The notes: generated by a model not told the origin, from the sequence alone. DNA of 64,000 nt from Agapetus fuscipes (GCA_951799405.1 OX637339.1:4278001-4342000), one strand, 5' to 3'; positions 11,818 through 38,681 are shown, counted from the first letter of the stretch. A program made the numbers and translations.

Positions 11818-12130
11818 GTCCGGTCGATAGCTCAGTTGGTAGAGTGCTTGCATTCTACCCCGTGAGCTCGGGTTCGAATCCCACCGAGGAGGGTGTCAGA
11901 AATGATTTCCTATTTCGGTGTTTCTTTCAAACTCCATATTAAAAATACCGGCAAGGTTTACTCAGCCTTCACAAGAAATGAGTAACAGCTCCCTCGGGAG
12001 CTGGGAAATCCCCACTTCGACTGAAGTTGTTGGCGTACGGCCGGCCCTGTTACCTGTAAAAATAAATAGGTTCAACTCGCCACATGCGACCCCTTCGGAG
12101 ATAACGCGGCAAGAAGTAACACTATATGTT
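11818..12130 (+). repeat. SINE-A copy, nearly full length
   Basis: tRNA-like head (TAGCTCAGTTGGTAGAGTG A box, GGTTCGAATCC B box), then the family body. It runs into the poly(T) of a SINE-B at 12131, so the two elements meet tail to tail. It forms a long inverted pair with the SINE-A at 13335-13663. Confidence 0.85.
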
Positions 12131-12447
12131 TTTTTTTTTTTTAAGAAACCCTGTGCGGGAGACTCCCTAGATTCTAGAGACTCTAGCTATGACACTTGTT
12201 GTAGTGCCGCAGAGGTGTACGAGCTTGGTCGTCGCTACTAAGCGCCAATACTCAAGCATGACCCAGTTGCTGTAAGGCTGGATGGACCTTTGGTGACCGG
12301 TCATTGGTAAAGGTTTATGAATTTTTTAACCCAGCGAAGAGCAAATTTGAAAATATAAATGGTATTTTTTTGTGCTCCGCCGGGATTCGAACCCACAACC
12401 TTCCCATTCAGAGTCCGCAGTGTTACCACTGAGCTACGGACCGGTCA
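12131..12447 (-). repeat. SINE-B copy, tail type II
   Basis: Reverse copy. The poly(T) and TAAGAAACCCTGTGCGGGAG tail with CTAGATTCTAGAGACTCTAG at low coordinates differ from tail type I; the head (GGTCCGTAGCTCAGTGG) ends at 12445. Confidence 0.8.
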
Positions 12448-12984
12448 AACCGGTTGCATTTTATTACAAAATCTCGATTTTCCCAATTTTTGAGTTATTG
12501 CTCCTTATTATTAAACGTGCGAAATGTTAAGTCCAAAAAATGTTCATAAGACAACAAATTACTCATGTTAAATTAACCAACAAAACGTTATATTGACATC
12601 AAATGAGTCATACCTGTATACAACAAAGAGTCTCCAAGGATATTTTCAGAAATGAGAAACACATACAATATCATTCCTGTGTTTTCATATAGGTACTTAT
12701 CTCGTTAGCTATAAAATTCCTACATTCAGTCATTGGTTCTGTAAGACTGAAATGTTGAATAGACAAATGGCTCAGCGATAAGATGGCTACTGACAATTTC
12801 TTTGGAGTCTTTCCAAATGCAATTCGTACAATAATTTATTATCAAAATAATAGCTACTCTGTGAGGAAGTGACCCCGGGATCGTAGTCGGGCTGTCGATG
12901 TGACTCTCGATATGTTTCGCCCAAAGAAATTTGTTGTGTGCGCCCTGGAACTTCATGATTCACCAAACTACTAACATTGTTAAT

Positions 12985-13330
12985 GTTAAATTATATATGT
13001 GTAGCTTAGTTGCGCTTTTTTTTTTTGCGTGTATTTCCATAAATATGCAAACTTTTCAGATTTCTCACTCACGGCACGCGTCTACACTACAGAGTAACTC
13101 GATGCGAGACCGGCTTATTGTGACCATTTTTAGCGCGAGTCACCGCGTCAACAGGCCCCTCCCCGCGCCTCCGGCTGATCCCCTCCGATACCATAGTTTG
13201 TTGGAACTAGAAGGCGGTGTTCGCATTGGGAATCAAGATTCGGGAGAGATCGTCTGTCTGCAGCTTTATTATACACGATCTAATAAATTTTGCGCGGTTC
13301 GAAAAAAATAGATTGTTAGTTAAAAAAAAA
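12985..13330. repeat. GC-richer island between inverted SINE-A tail ends
   Basis: A GTGTAGCTTAGTTGCG-T(n) end at about 12998-13027 mirrors A(n)CGCAACTAAGCTACAC at about 13322-13350. The roughly 300 bp between (13050-13310) is GC-richer, contains CTAATAAATT near its end, and is not recognised. It could be an LTR-like or unknown element. Confidence 0.35.
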
Positions 13331-13334
13331 AAAA

Positions 13335-13663
13335 CGCAACTAAGCTACACATATAGTGTAACTTCTTGCCGCGTTATCCCCGAAGGGGTCGCATGTGGCG
13401 AGTTGAACCTTTTTATTTTTACAGGTAAGGGGGCCGGCCTTACGCCAACCACTTCAGTTGAAGTGGGGGTTTCCCAGCTCCCGAGGGGGCTGGTACTCAT
13501 TTCTTGTGCAGGCTGAGTAAACCTTGCCGGTATTTTTATTATGGGGTTTGAAATAAACACCGAAATAGGAAATCATTTCTGACACCCTCCTCGGTGGGAT
13601 TCGAACCCGAGCTCACGGGGTAGAATGCAAGCACTCTACCAACTGAGCTATCGACCGGACAAA
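13335..13663 (-). repeat. SINE-A copy, full length
   Basis: Reverse copy with intact head (GGTTCGAATCC on minus; TAGCTCAGTTGGTAGAGTG) and 3' CGCAACTAAGCTACAC at 13337. High identity to 11818-12130, so young. Confidence 0.85.
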
Positions 13664-16415
13664 GTTAGTTAGTTTATTTTTATAAATGAAATAAATAGTT
13701 TTATGCATTACTTTTTGCGTAATTTCAAAAGGGAAGTCGATGGGAATCGTGTTATTCAGACTCTTCGCCGCTGGTAGGTAGATGGAAGACATAACATCGC
13801 TATGCACCTCATTTGTTTCACAATACTGGCAACTAGAAAAAATCTCTGATTATCAGGAATACATTTTTTATTTACTATGGGTGAATCACATAGCCGAGGA
13901 TTTTTCACCTGCGCAAAGTTCATCATCCAAAATTCTTAGTGTCAGATGATATTGCGATCCATTATCCATGTTCCTCAGTCAGACAGTATGAAGTGCTCCA
14001 GGTTCCCTCAAATTTTCAGCTTGTCTTCAGAGTCATGGAAGTATATTCAATGGAAGAGCTATGAAGTGAATTAGTACCAATCGACATGATGCAACGTCTT
14101 TGACACCATACATTGTTAATCGTGCTGTCTCGCTCACGACATATGAAATGCTTTTGTTATTTTCTATGTAAGCAACGTATCTCTACTCCGTCTTCAATCT
14201 ATGTACACATCACCATGGTAACTCATGAAATCACTATGGTATGGTGGTGTGTTACTAGCGTTGTTTAAAGTATAAAATTATCTGATAAATTCCGAATTCA
14301 AAAATGCCTCCACCTCATTATGTACGGGATGATTTTTACAAGTATCTATTACCGCGAGCATAGAAGTTACATACTTGAAGAAGCAAGTACCTATATATTT
14401 GAACATCACTAGTTCTAGAAATGGCTGTCACTTTCGTTTTAATATAATAATTAAATAATAAATTTTATCAACGTAATTATATAGAAAAGTGATTAAAGTG
14501 AAATAATATTCCATGTTCTATAACACATTTACTCGATTTTGTTGGCACGTTTAGAAAATACCCAGTTTGGCATTTATATTGATTTTTTTTACAATTAGGT
14601 AACACACCTGTTGATAGTTGGAAGGTTACCGATAGACTGAATTTGGATTTTTGTGTGATGAGTGGGGTAGCGTATTTCTGATTCTCAAAGGATTGATTTC
14701 TTAGCCCATCCAGTTCTATATATCGATGTTCGGAGTAACCAAAATTATTCAAGGCCAGTTTGATAACTTTCACACAGGCCATTCCAAGAACATGGATATG
14801 AAATGTATTATATACACCTAATAAGTAAAAACTAACAGCAAAGAAAAGTAAGTATCGATTACCAAGTGTTTTATTGATTTATTACTAAACTTAAAACAAT
14901 TTAAAACTAAAGATTCACAAAAAAAACAATACACAAATGTATGAAAAGTGTAGAGTTATTGTTACATAGTTGATCATGGATACAAGGAAGGAAAACATGA
15001 TCAAGATATTTCACCTGAGATGAGATCTGTTATTAGAATGAAGTCTGCGCATTTAAAACCGGGGGAATAATGTGGTTTCGCTTGTCCGGGTTGCCATGCT
15101 TTGTTACTGGTTACCTTGGTTCATAATTTGGCACTGTCATCCAAAGAAAATAAAATATTTCACTGAGGACAGAAATTGGTTATACCGCAATATAATTTAT
15201 GCATAAATAGATTGGCAACACGCTAAATGCTATATTTATTACATCTGTCATTGGATGTCACTGCACATATATTTCACAATGCTGTAAAATTAAAATATTC
15301 CCCGATTATCTGGAATCCAACTTTTAATTACTGTAGGCGACAACCAGTGACGTCATCCCGCCGAAATAAATTTTGTATGCGCGGACTTCGTAAACAAGAA
15401 CGTACTTTATCAAAAAAATATATATATTGACAGTGCAAAGTGGCAAAGAAAAAAGTGTGAAAAACCCAACCTTACAAAACATAATATAACCTATAATTTA
15501 CACTGTCCAGCATTTAAATAAAGCAACTAATGGTTTAGGAAAAGATCTATAATAAAATCACTAATCATATACACGTTCTATCGATAAACTTTTGCACCCC
15601 TGCAATATTAAGCTCTAAGTGTTATGAACCATCACAAAATAATTTTGAAAAATGTTACTCAGACCTGATCCCTCGGTCTGGCTTTTTACTTTACTAGAAA
15701 AAAATCAACTTCTCAAAAAAATTACGAAATAACACAAATTTCTTTGTACACCATTACTATCTGGTGTAGTAAATATTCGTACAAGTAGAAGTTGTAGCAT
15801 ATCAACTGTTAAAAGAAGTGCTACTTCTGAGTAGGGACAACATGTATATTTTTTAGATAAATAATGTAATCACTTATGGAATAAAATATAGTAATCCATC
15901 CCCGTTTGTGTATACTGCAACTAGATAAATGTGAATTGGATGTAACCTTGTTTTTTGGTTATTTTTTTTAGGTTCCCTTAAAGTTTTAAATCAAGTAGGC
16001 GTGACATCTCGGATAAAGTGCAAGGGGGAAATCATTTATTGCTTGCTTGTCCCACAATCATAGTTCGCCACATAAATACATATGGAAAACAGAAAATCTT
16101 TGTTACTATATCGGGCACCAATGGGCGCACAAATTAGAAATAATTTCTAATTAGTTAAGAGGAATTCACTTCAAAAACTTACCTCCTGTTTTAAGAAACG
16201 TCCAGAGACCTAACTACATCTAAAGACATCATCATTGAAGCTACAAACCGGTGTGGGGTCTTGGCCTCCTCGAGAAGTTGCCTCCAACTTTCTCTCTCAA
16301 TCACCTCTTGCCACCAAAACCATCTATGACAAGTCAGTCCTGAAATAACCTGAACATTTTATAGAAAATGCTTGGATCTAGATAATCTAGCTCAATGACA
16401 TCTGTATGTAATGTC
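13664..16415. other. intergenic stretch, no gene seen
   Basis: AT-rich. A weak repeated motif occurs around 13850-13915 and 15220-15345 (CTGATTATC-GGAAT, CACATAGCCGAGGAT) that recurs at 52345-52445, 54060-54125 and 59255-59310; it is probably an old degraded transposon. No open frame of interest. Confidence 0.35.
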
Positions 16416-16419
16416 AATG

Positions 16420-16745
16420 ACCGTCCGTAGTCCAGTGGCAACACTTCAGACTCGTAAATGGAAGGTTGTGGGTTTGAATCCCGGCGTAGCACAAAAAAAT
16501 ACTATTTATATTTTCAAATATGCTCTTCTCGGGGTTGAAAAATTCATAAAATCTTTACCAAAGACCAGTCACTATAGGTCCATCTAGCCTTACAGCAAAT
16601 GGGTCTTGCTTGAGAATTGGCGCTTTGCAGCGACAACCAAGCTCGTAAACAACACCTCTGCGGCACTACAACAAGTGTCATAGACCCCTAGAGTCTCTGA
16701 AATCTAGGGAGTCTCCCGCACAGGATTTCTTAAGAAAAAAAAAAT
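16420..16745 (+). repeat. SINE-B copy, tail type II
   Basis: Head ACCGTCCGTAGTCCAGTGGC, B box TTTGAATCCCGGCGTAGC, body, then ACACCTCTGCGGCACTACAA, GAGTCTCCCGCACAGGATTT and A-rich tail. Ends about 140 bp before the DDX5 stop codon. Confidence 0.8.
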
Positions 16746-16881
16746 ATTTAAAAAGTTTATAAACAAACATAAATAACATTGTCGCTGCATTTTGTAAAGA
16801 AATAAAAAAAACATGACATTCTTCAGCTATCTCACATTATTTTAAGTTGCAGTACCAAGGGGATGAATCTTTGTTAGAGGT

Positions 16882-31499
<14,618 letters not shown>

Positions 31500-31719
31500 T
31501 TAAAAATGGAACACTGCAACCCTACAAGTAGATAAGAAAAAAAACGAAATAACACATACATATTTACTTCACCGGCGAGTCCTTTAAAAATTCAATTATT
31601 GAATAACTAACAACGTATCCCAAATAAATATCAAGAATACGACGAAGCGGATGAAATAATAAAATGGCTGTCAAATTTTTCAACAACGTCAAGCAGTGGT
31701 ACCAACTCTAAAAACCAGG

Positions 31720-32072
31720 ACAAGATAATAAACGAATCTACCTAAGGACCACCTAAGGACTAGAAATTATTTTAACGAAAACAGACATCTGTTTCAACAT
31801 AGGTACTTACGGAAATGGTCATTAGTAAGAAAGAGAACAAAGAATTTCACAGTTGCATTTCCATTGTGTAGGTACCTACTTCAACAAACTCGATCGAACT
31901 AAAAAAAAATCTTGAATGTTGGTACGACTGCGATGCTGCTGCTCTGGCTAGACCGGAAATAGCTAGAATTGACAGATAATACGCGTTGTAAATATTGTGA
32001 TTGACGAATTTTGCTAATTGTGATGCTAAAATTGACGAATTTTTAAGGAGCCAGACATTATTTGAAGACATT
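31720..32072. promoter_or_regulatory. presumed bidirectional promoter of DDX5/Rm62 (-) and THAP gene (+)
   Basis: The region lies between the first recognised DDX5 exon (minus) and the THAP start codon (plus). On the minus strand a short leader with ATG at about 31819 is followed by a consensus GTAAGT donor (near 31810), which looks like a DDX5 5' exon, although its frame does not fit the next exon. About 205 bp of this region recurs in inverted orientation at 58540-58745. No TATA box stands out. Assignment as a promoter is inference from head-to-head gene order. Confidence 0.4.
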
Positions 32073-35000
32073 ATGACATGTGCTATAATTGGATGTCGAA
32101 ACACAAAACGGAGAAAGCAAGAAAACTTAGGGTTTCACAGGTATGACCGTGATTTATAACTATTATGTTGAATCGTTAATTTCACTCTTTGGTGTCAGTA
32201 TTTCATATTTTCAAGGTGTATATTCATATTTTAACCTTATCACTCATCTCATTATAACTATTGTGGTTATTTAATTCGTAATTTTGGTAATTGTTGCCGC
32301 CGGGATCAATGGCCTTACGTGACAGTGGCGTAGTGCAGACAAATGGATCCGTCGCGTTTTTTGTTGTAAAACTAAAAAAAAATTGAACTAAAATTAATTT
32401 TGTACATACTCTAAAAATACTTTACCTAATGTTTTTGTTAACATTTTTCTGGTGATTATCCATTTTATCAAGGGTATCTTGCATTTGTTTTGTTTATTTT
32501 TTGTACTTTTCTATTCCTATTCATAACATACATTTTCATTAAATCTTGTTCGAAATAAGGTCAATAGAAGTGACTTTAAATCACCTACTCATTGTTTTCT
32601 AGCTAAAATACAGTTGTGTCAAAAATACAGGAAGCTTATAGGAGTTCGAATACAGGAATATGTGTGACCACTCAGAAAAAACAATCAATCATTTGTTTCA
32701 GAGTCATATTGATCTTTATGTTAATAACATTTTAAAGAAAAAATAAAAAATACTATTGCAATATTAATGATTCATACAAAATATATATATATATATATTT
32801 TGACTAATGATGGCATTTTACAAACATACAAAGTTTTCAAGTGTTAGTGAGGATGTACTAGAAATAAATCATTTACAAACAATAATAATCTTAAATCTTA
32901 GTCCGGTCGATAGCTCAGTTGGTAGAGTGCTTGCATTCTACCCCGTGAGCTCGGGTTCTAATCCCACCGAGAAGGGTGTCAGAAATGATTTCCTATTTCG
33001 GTGTTTATTTCAAACCCCATAATAAAAATACCGGCAAGGTTTACTCAGCCTTCACAAGAAATGAGTACCAGCCCCCTCGGGAGCTGGGAAACCCCCACTT
33101 TAACTGAAGTGGTTGGCGTAAGGCCGGCTCCCTTACCTGTAAAAATAAATAGGTTCAACTCGCCACATGCGACCCCTTCGGGGATAACGCGGCAAGAAGT
33201 TACACTATATGTGTAGCTTAGTTGCGTTTGCGTTATAGATATTTTGAAAGATTATCGCACATCAGGTATTATTGTTAACTTCAATCAGTTTAATACAACG
33301 TTTTGGGAAACAAATGTATTTCTCGCACATATTTTTCCATAATAAATAAAAAATATTTATAAAAAATGTCACAACGAAATAGGTGTCTTATTTCGTATGA
33401 CTACACCACTGCAACATTTGACAGCAGAGGAACGCAAGTCCTAACAAGTATGTATCAATTCTATACATAAGTTTCCACTCCCCTCTGAAGCAAAAGGAAT
33501 GTGCGATATTAATAATAAAGTATAAGAATATATGGCATATAAATTAAAATAAATTGTTTTATTTTTTAATATCTGTGGACCAAAAACTATTTTATCCGTT
33601 TTCAACTTTAACCAAGTGAAATCACGAAAAAATTATGTGTTCATGTCTAGCCAGTAGCTGCCTTAGTTCTTGTTTATCGTATACGCCATTGAGAAAATTT
33701 TACATGAGCAATGTTTGCATGTGTACTGGACCAATGTGTCTTATGAAAACAAGAAATTTATTTAAATAATATTTTAAACAACTCTCACATTATCGAGTTT
33801 TACGGTTTTTCTTAGTTCAGATTGTGTAGAATTTGATTCATAAGACAACTGCATGAAAAAGTCATATTTGACAAGATTGGCGTTTACGATAAATAAGAAC
33901 TGGGGGAGCGAGTAGCCAGCCTGAGCCAGCCGTCTGCGCTGACGTTGTTTGCACGCGTTATAAATCATTATAAATAAATGAAATAAATGTTTTGATGTTA
34001 CTTTAGCGCTACTTTAGCCGGTAGCGCTGTTATTTATTTATTTTTTAAATAAAAGGCATTATAAAACATGTCATGTATAGTTATTGGCTGTCGAAACACA
34101 AAATGGAGAAAGACAGAAAATGTAGGATTTCACAGGTGAGAACATGATATTTACGTATTATTTTGAAGCTGGAACTTAACTGTTGGTGCCTGTATATTTC
34201 ATCATTTTTAGGTGTCTATTAATATTTCAACAAAATCGCTCATTTAGTTATAAGTATTGCGGTTATTTGCGTGATTTTGATGAGGTTCGCTCAACACTAT
34301 TGACATTATTGTTTACTGCTGTCAGCAGGGTCAAAGAACCCATAAGAGCAAATACCTCTAATTTTGCGGACAGGAGCTTTGGGGTAGCTGGGCTGGTTGC
34401 CTGGAACAAGCTGCCTGTCGAACTTCGCTCTGACCAGCCCACCATCGCCTTCAGAAGAGGACTTAAGAAAATGCTGTATTCGAAGAGCCACGGCGCCCTT
34501 GAGATGGTCTGTGATCATTAAACGGCGCCACCGGAAATAAATCATCCATCATCATCATTGTGTCGTCTCACCCGGCTGGGTTGCTATGGAGAAGGCATAT
34601 AAATATTTTATTTTTGGTTGCTAAGCAAGTGACGACTGACATTTGTTTGCCGAGAAAAAAGTTCCAAACTCAAAAATGTTCCGACCTACATTCAGTCTCA
34701 TTCATAAAATACAAGTTTGTACTGCATTCTCTTAAATAGACTCCAAACATTTTTGAATTTCAAACCTTTTGCTCAGTTAGCGAACGCAGATCTGTATGGC
34801 TCTGTCGTCCTTAGCAACCAACAACAAAATATTTGTATACCTTTTCACTAGCGATCAAGGGCGTACCCAGGATCAAAACTAGAGGGGCAAGCCATAGTTG
34901 TAAGATGGTTATTTCAATAATTGTAATAAAATTGATCAGGGGTGCCGCGAGGCGCCCCTGAAGTCTCTACTAAAAATCATAATTTTACATTTTTTTTTTT

Positions 35001-38000
35001 TTTTAAATTGTGAAGAGGATTGCAATTCACCAACCTATTTTGCCTGGCCAGATGTCTTCATGCGAAAGCAGAAGCTTGTGTGCATACATAAATACAAACA
35101 TTTCATGGAATGGAAAATAACCCACGTGGCCGGACCGCGTTCTAGGCACGGAACGTGTAAACGAATAAATGTACTTGTGAATTTTAAATACGAGTTGTAT
35201 TATTTTCTTACCTGATTTCTTCTTCAGCCGTACAAATATGAAATATACCTACCACAGATCGATATTATATGACTAGGGTGCCGTGAGAAAACTCAAAATT
35301 TCAAAGGGTGCCGTGACTTGAAAAAGTTTGGGAACCTCTGAATTAAGGGATACTTCCTTCCTGGGTATGCCCATGCTAGCAACCCAACCGTGTGACGACT
35401 GAATTTTGTCTATGCCAATTTATGTTGTGGATCTCATTGGCATTAAATGTAGTATTTTTTTTTTAAATAAGTGTTGCCTGAAATTATATTCTTCTTCTTC
35501 TTCTTCTTCTGTATGGCGATTCCCGCGGAGAGCAGGGGCGCCAGTGTCAAGTATACTAGGAGTGGGGATTTTGAATGATGGGGAAAGGTTACAATTCAAT
35601 GGTCATGATTTACACTTGATTTTAAACAATAATAAAAAACAATAAGAATAAAACAAAAAAAACACATGTAAAACATAATTTTAAGGGAATCAAAGAAAAT
35701 TAACTAAGTAGTCTTTTTGGGTAAAGTAAATTTTAATTTTATGTTGTGGGAATTTTAGAAACAGAAGGTTAATGGATTTCAAATTCAGAGATAAAAGATA
35801 GGAAACATTAACAGGATATTGAATGGAGACGTCAGTTCTTAGAAAAAGAAAATACAATTGATATAAATGGTGAGAGCAGTTAAAGAAAATGTGGTCTAAA
35901 TCGCCTATTTCGGTTTTACAGTCGCGGAAAGGAGAATCAACAACATTAATTTTAAAAAGGTGAGCTGGAGAGCAACAATGGCCAATTCTTATGCGACATA
36001 GGGTAGAAATTTGTTGTTTATTAACAGAATAATTGCAAAACCATGGGGAATTAGGAAGAGATGGCTGGATGCCAGCGTACCACTTTCCTTTTGTTGAACA
36101 TGTGGACGACCATACCTCACTCCATTCATTTCGAAGAGAGTGCTTAAATGATGGGATAAGGTCCATAGGGGAGAGAAACGGAAGGCCAAGGATACCAGTT
36201 AGGATAGCTTCTTTAGCAAAGCCATCTACCACTTCGTTTTCCACAATTCCACTGTGGCTGGGAATCCAAACCAGATCCACGTTCTTTCCCGAATGCGAGA
36301 GACTGCAAAGGAGGGATCTAATTTTGAGAATACTTGAAATTGGAGGGCGTTTAAAAGGGAAGGATAGAATATTCTGCAGGACGCTTAGGGAGTCTGAGAA
36401 TATAACAAAATTTTGAGAAATAGTTGTGTGATTGATGAATTTGAGAGATTCCAGGATGGCATATGCCTCTGCAGAGAAAATCGTTGCCGTTGCAGGTAAT
36501 TTAAATTTATAGACAATTGATTGACTTGGAAAGTAAAAAGCTGCACCAACGGCAAATGAATTTGGTGTTTTGGAACCATCCGTAAAGAGGGATGTCCAAC
36601 CTTTCCATTTGTTTTCGATTAAATTCTGAAAATTTTGCTCCTGCGGTGGGTGATCCGTTTTTACAAGACCTGTGTTTGTATTTACTGAGGGGAGAAAAGT
36701 GATGTGTTCAAAAGGGCATAAAAATAAAGGTAGAAATTATATTCAAATCAGTGATATTTGAATGCTCACATTGTTTTCTAGCTTTCCAAAAGACGAAGCG
36801 ATGAGGAAGAAGTGGGTTGAAGCAGTTAGGGGAAAAATTCGCCCGAATGCCAACTTCCTGTCCAGGATATGCTCCGCTCACTTTGAGAAGAAGGACTTGA
36901 TGATTCTTGGCAAGCGCATGAACGTCAATACCTATGGAGTGCCATCTATCTTTCCTTCAATAGAACCATTCACTGAGGTATAGTGGCATGCATTTATTTT
37001 TCTGTGTATTTTTTTTTTTTTCATTTTTCTGTGTCTTTATATTCTTCAAATATTTTCTGTGTATTTATATTTTTCATTCCATGACTTATAGGTTGGTATG
37101 AGGCTGACCACGCATACTGTAAAAAATGGTTCACTTTGCCAATGTCACCCCTGTGTCAGGGAAGGTCGGCAAAAGTTGTAGGGCTTATGTTCATTTACGC
37201 AGCTACACATATAGTGTAACTTCTTGCCTACGTTATTCCCGAAGGGGTCGCATGTGGTGATTCGGGTGCTATTTATTTTTACAGGTAAGGGGGCCGGCCT
37301 CCAACCACATTGCTAAGTCCAGACCTTGTGGTATTTTATTACAAAATTTTCGTTTCTGCGTTTTTACATTTATGGAAGACAGCGCCAGTAGTGGTCAGAT
37401 TCGGAACTAACCTACAGGCAACCGGTCAATTAACGTCATATTTTTTCCACATTTTTTTTTTTTTTTAAGAAATCCTGTGCGGGAGACTCCCTAGATTCTA
37501 GAGACTCTAGGGGTCTATGACACTTGTTGTAATGCTGCAGAGGTGTACGAGCTTGGTTGTCGCTACAAAGCGCCAATGCTCAAGCAAGACTCAGTTGCTG
37601 TAAGGCTGGATGGACCTTTCAGTGACCGGTCTTTGGTAAAGGCTTTAGTGATTTTTTTTTCAACCCAGCGAAGAGCATATTTGGAAATATAAATTGTATA
37701 TTTTTGTGCTCCGCTGGGATCCGAATCCACAACCTTCCATTTATGAGTCCGAAGTGTTGCCACTGGAACACGGACCGGTCCAAGATGCCAACGACACGCG
37801 GTGTACCTGAGCGGTATCCCATTCTAGTAGCATCCGCGCCCAATGTTGCTTAACTTCGGTGATCTATGGGAACCGGTGCTTTCAACATGGTATCGTCGTT
37901 GACAATTATTATATTTTAAATGCACTGTTTTAATTTGATATCATTCTTTACAGGGTAAAATATCGTCAGAAACAGATCCGTTGGCTGAAGACATACAAAG

Positions 38001-38665
38001 AGCACCCGATTCTATGCCAACAAATAATACCACTACTGCAAGTTCTGTCAGCAAGGTATAATTCCTTAACAGGATAATTTCTTTGAAGTCTGTGTCGCTT
38101 TTTTCTTCTAATTCAAATTTAATTATTACACAGTGAGGAAAGGTAGCCCTGATTAAGGAAGCAATAAAGAAAAATAATGTTAAAATGCTCTAAAAGACAT
38201 CACAGAAAACTTGCTCTCCAAAAAACCTTCGTTAAAACTTTAGCTCCAATTAATTGTAGGTTTCTGTGATGGAGCTGTCTGTGTACCATGTATTGTATGT
38301 AACCGAAATGTCATTAACCTCAAAGTCGTGTGTAGGTACTTTTTAAATTGGTTTTATTTACTGTTTGAGGTCTTTGTCGCTTTTTCTTTCTAATCTTAAT
38401 TTTATCTTTGCAGGCTAAGCTGGCCCCTTCAATGGTAGATGAATTAAAAGCAAAACTATTACTGCTACAATTAACTCTAAAGAAAAAAAATGACACCATT
38501 TTAGGCCTCCGCAAACAGGTAATAGGCCTCCAACAAAATAAACGGCGGATGCAAAAACGTATTACCAGTTTAACCTCTATTTTACGAGAATTGGCAAGTA
38601 AGCGGTTTGGGAAAGCGAGTCAAGATGGTAAACATGACAGTAATCTGGAGGATGATCACGACTAA
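32073..38665 (+). CDS. THAP-domain protein with C-terminal coiled coil (exon 1a isoform)
   Basis: DNA-binding protein with one THAP (C2CH) zinc finger, the domain shared with P-element transposase. Exons: 32073-32140 (1a), 36782-36977, 37954-38055, 38414-38665; phases agree and give 205 residues. Exon 1a starts MTCAIIGCRN (C-x4-C) and ends FH; exon 2 supplies SFPKDE, the conserved Trp in RKKWVEAV, the C-x2-H pair in ICSAHF, and the closing GVPSIFP (AVPxIF-like) motif. Exon 3 is Ser/Thr-rich. Exon 4 encodes a heptad-like coiled coil (LKAKLLLLQLTLKKKND) and an acidic end. This matches the architecture of THAP proteins with a dimerising coiled coil. AATAAA sits at 38676, 11 nt after the stop. 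The gene diverges from DDX5. Intron 1 carries SINE-A, MITE, CR1-like and hAT-like repeats and an I-like LINE. Which THAP family member it is cannot be told. Confidence 0.85.
32779..32799. repeat. (AT)n microsatellite
   Basis: About ten AT units in the intron after THAP exon 1a. Confidence 0.7.
32899..33230 (+). repeat. SINE-A copy, full length
   Basis: Head CCGGTCGATAGCTCAGTTGG through to ATGTGTAGCTTAGTTGCG. It lies between the two THAP first exons; the B box has a one-base change (GGTTCTAATCC). Confidence 0.85.
33666..33900. mobile_element. MITE-1 copy 2
   Basis: Ends GTTCTTGTTTATCGTATACG / CGTTTACGATAAATAAGAAC form inverted repeats; TA precedes the left end. The right flank GGGGGAGCGAG is shared with copy 3, so the true element may extend a little further. 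Confidence 0.7.
34068..34135 (+). CDS. alternative first exon (1b) of the THAP gene
   Basis: A second 68-nt exon has the same length, same phase and same splice donor position (GT at 34136) as exon 1a. It encodes MSCIVIGCRNTKWRKTENVG, against MTCAIIGCRNTKRRKQENLG from exon 1a. It splices in frame to exon 2 and would give a second isoform with a slightly different THAP N-terminus. The intron sequence after it (to about 34275) also resembles that after exon 1a, so this is a tandem segmental duplication. It could be an alternative promoter/exon or a decaying copy; both Cys ligands are kept, which favours function. Confidence 0.7.
34280..34565 (+). mobile_element. CR1-like LINE, 3' end
   Basis: RVKEPIRANTSNFADRSFGV, AGLVAWNKLPVELRS and FRRGLKKMLYSK match the RT C-terminus; after the TAA come CGGCGCCACCGGAAATAAAT and (CATCAT)n. 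In the THAP intron. Confidence 0.7.
34856..35375. mobile_element. hAT-like element (family 1), about 520 bp, with nested SINE-D
   Basis: CAAGGGCGTACCCAGG at the left and CCTGGGTATGCCCATG at the right are inverted repeats shared with 22425-22648. Imperfect 8-bp flanks (CTAGCGAT, CTAGCAAC). A SINE-D piece (34989-35092, reverse) lies inside. Confidence 0.65.
34989..35092 (-). repeat. SINE-D 3' fragment
   Basis: Poly(T), then TTGTGAAGAGGATTGCAATT, CACCAACCTATTTTGCC and GCGAAAGCAGAAGCTTGTG: reverse of the SINE-D 3' half. Confidence 0.65.
35485..36735 (-). mobile_element. I-like LINE 3' part with RNase H domain
   Basis: The minus strand encodes an RNase H domain: SAEAYAILESLKFI, VIFSDSLSVLQNI, DLVWIPSHSGIVENEVVD (acidic residues and the closing His/Asp motif are visible), then CRIRIGHCCSPAHLFK and a C-x-H zinc-like IGDLDHIFFNCSHH. 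The frame is interrupted near 36280-36385. It ends with CATACAG-(AAG)n at 35485-35510. RNase H plus this tail fits I/LOA-type non-LTR elements. In the THAP intron, antisense. Confidence 0.75.
37081..37196 (+). repeat. SINE-C fragment
   Basis: ATGACTTATAGGTTGGTATG to GGGCTTATGTTCATTT, then cut by a SINE-A piece. Confidence 0.7.
37197..37312 (-). repeat. SINE-A 3' fragment
   Basis: CGCAGCTACACATATAGTGT to GGTAAGGGGGCCGGCCT, reverse orientation. Confidence 0.65.
37440..37785 (-). repeat. SINE-B copy, tail type II
   Basis: Poly(T), AAGAAATCCTGTGCGGGAG, GGGTCTATGACACTTGTTGT, body, and head ending GGACCGGTC. In THAP intron 2. Confidence 0.8.
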
Positions 38666-38675
38666 GATTATTTTA

Positions 38676-38681
38676 AATAAA
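38676..38681 (+). promoter_or_regulatory. polyadenylation signal of the THAP gene
   Basis: A canonical AATAAA lies just after the THAP stop codon (TAA at 38663-38665). The 3' UTR would be very short. Confidence 0.5.

Noticed and set aside
11818..11892. tRNA-like sequence with A and B boxes
   Set aside because: Recurs as the head of a SINE with a conserved body in many copies, so it is not called as a tRNA gene.
12931..13311. 126-codon open frame
   Set aside because: Crosses a poly(T) and an unexplained repeat island; no coding support.
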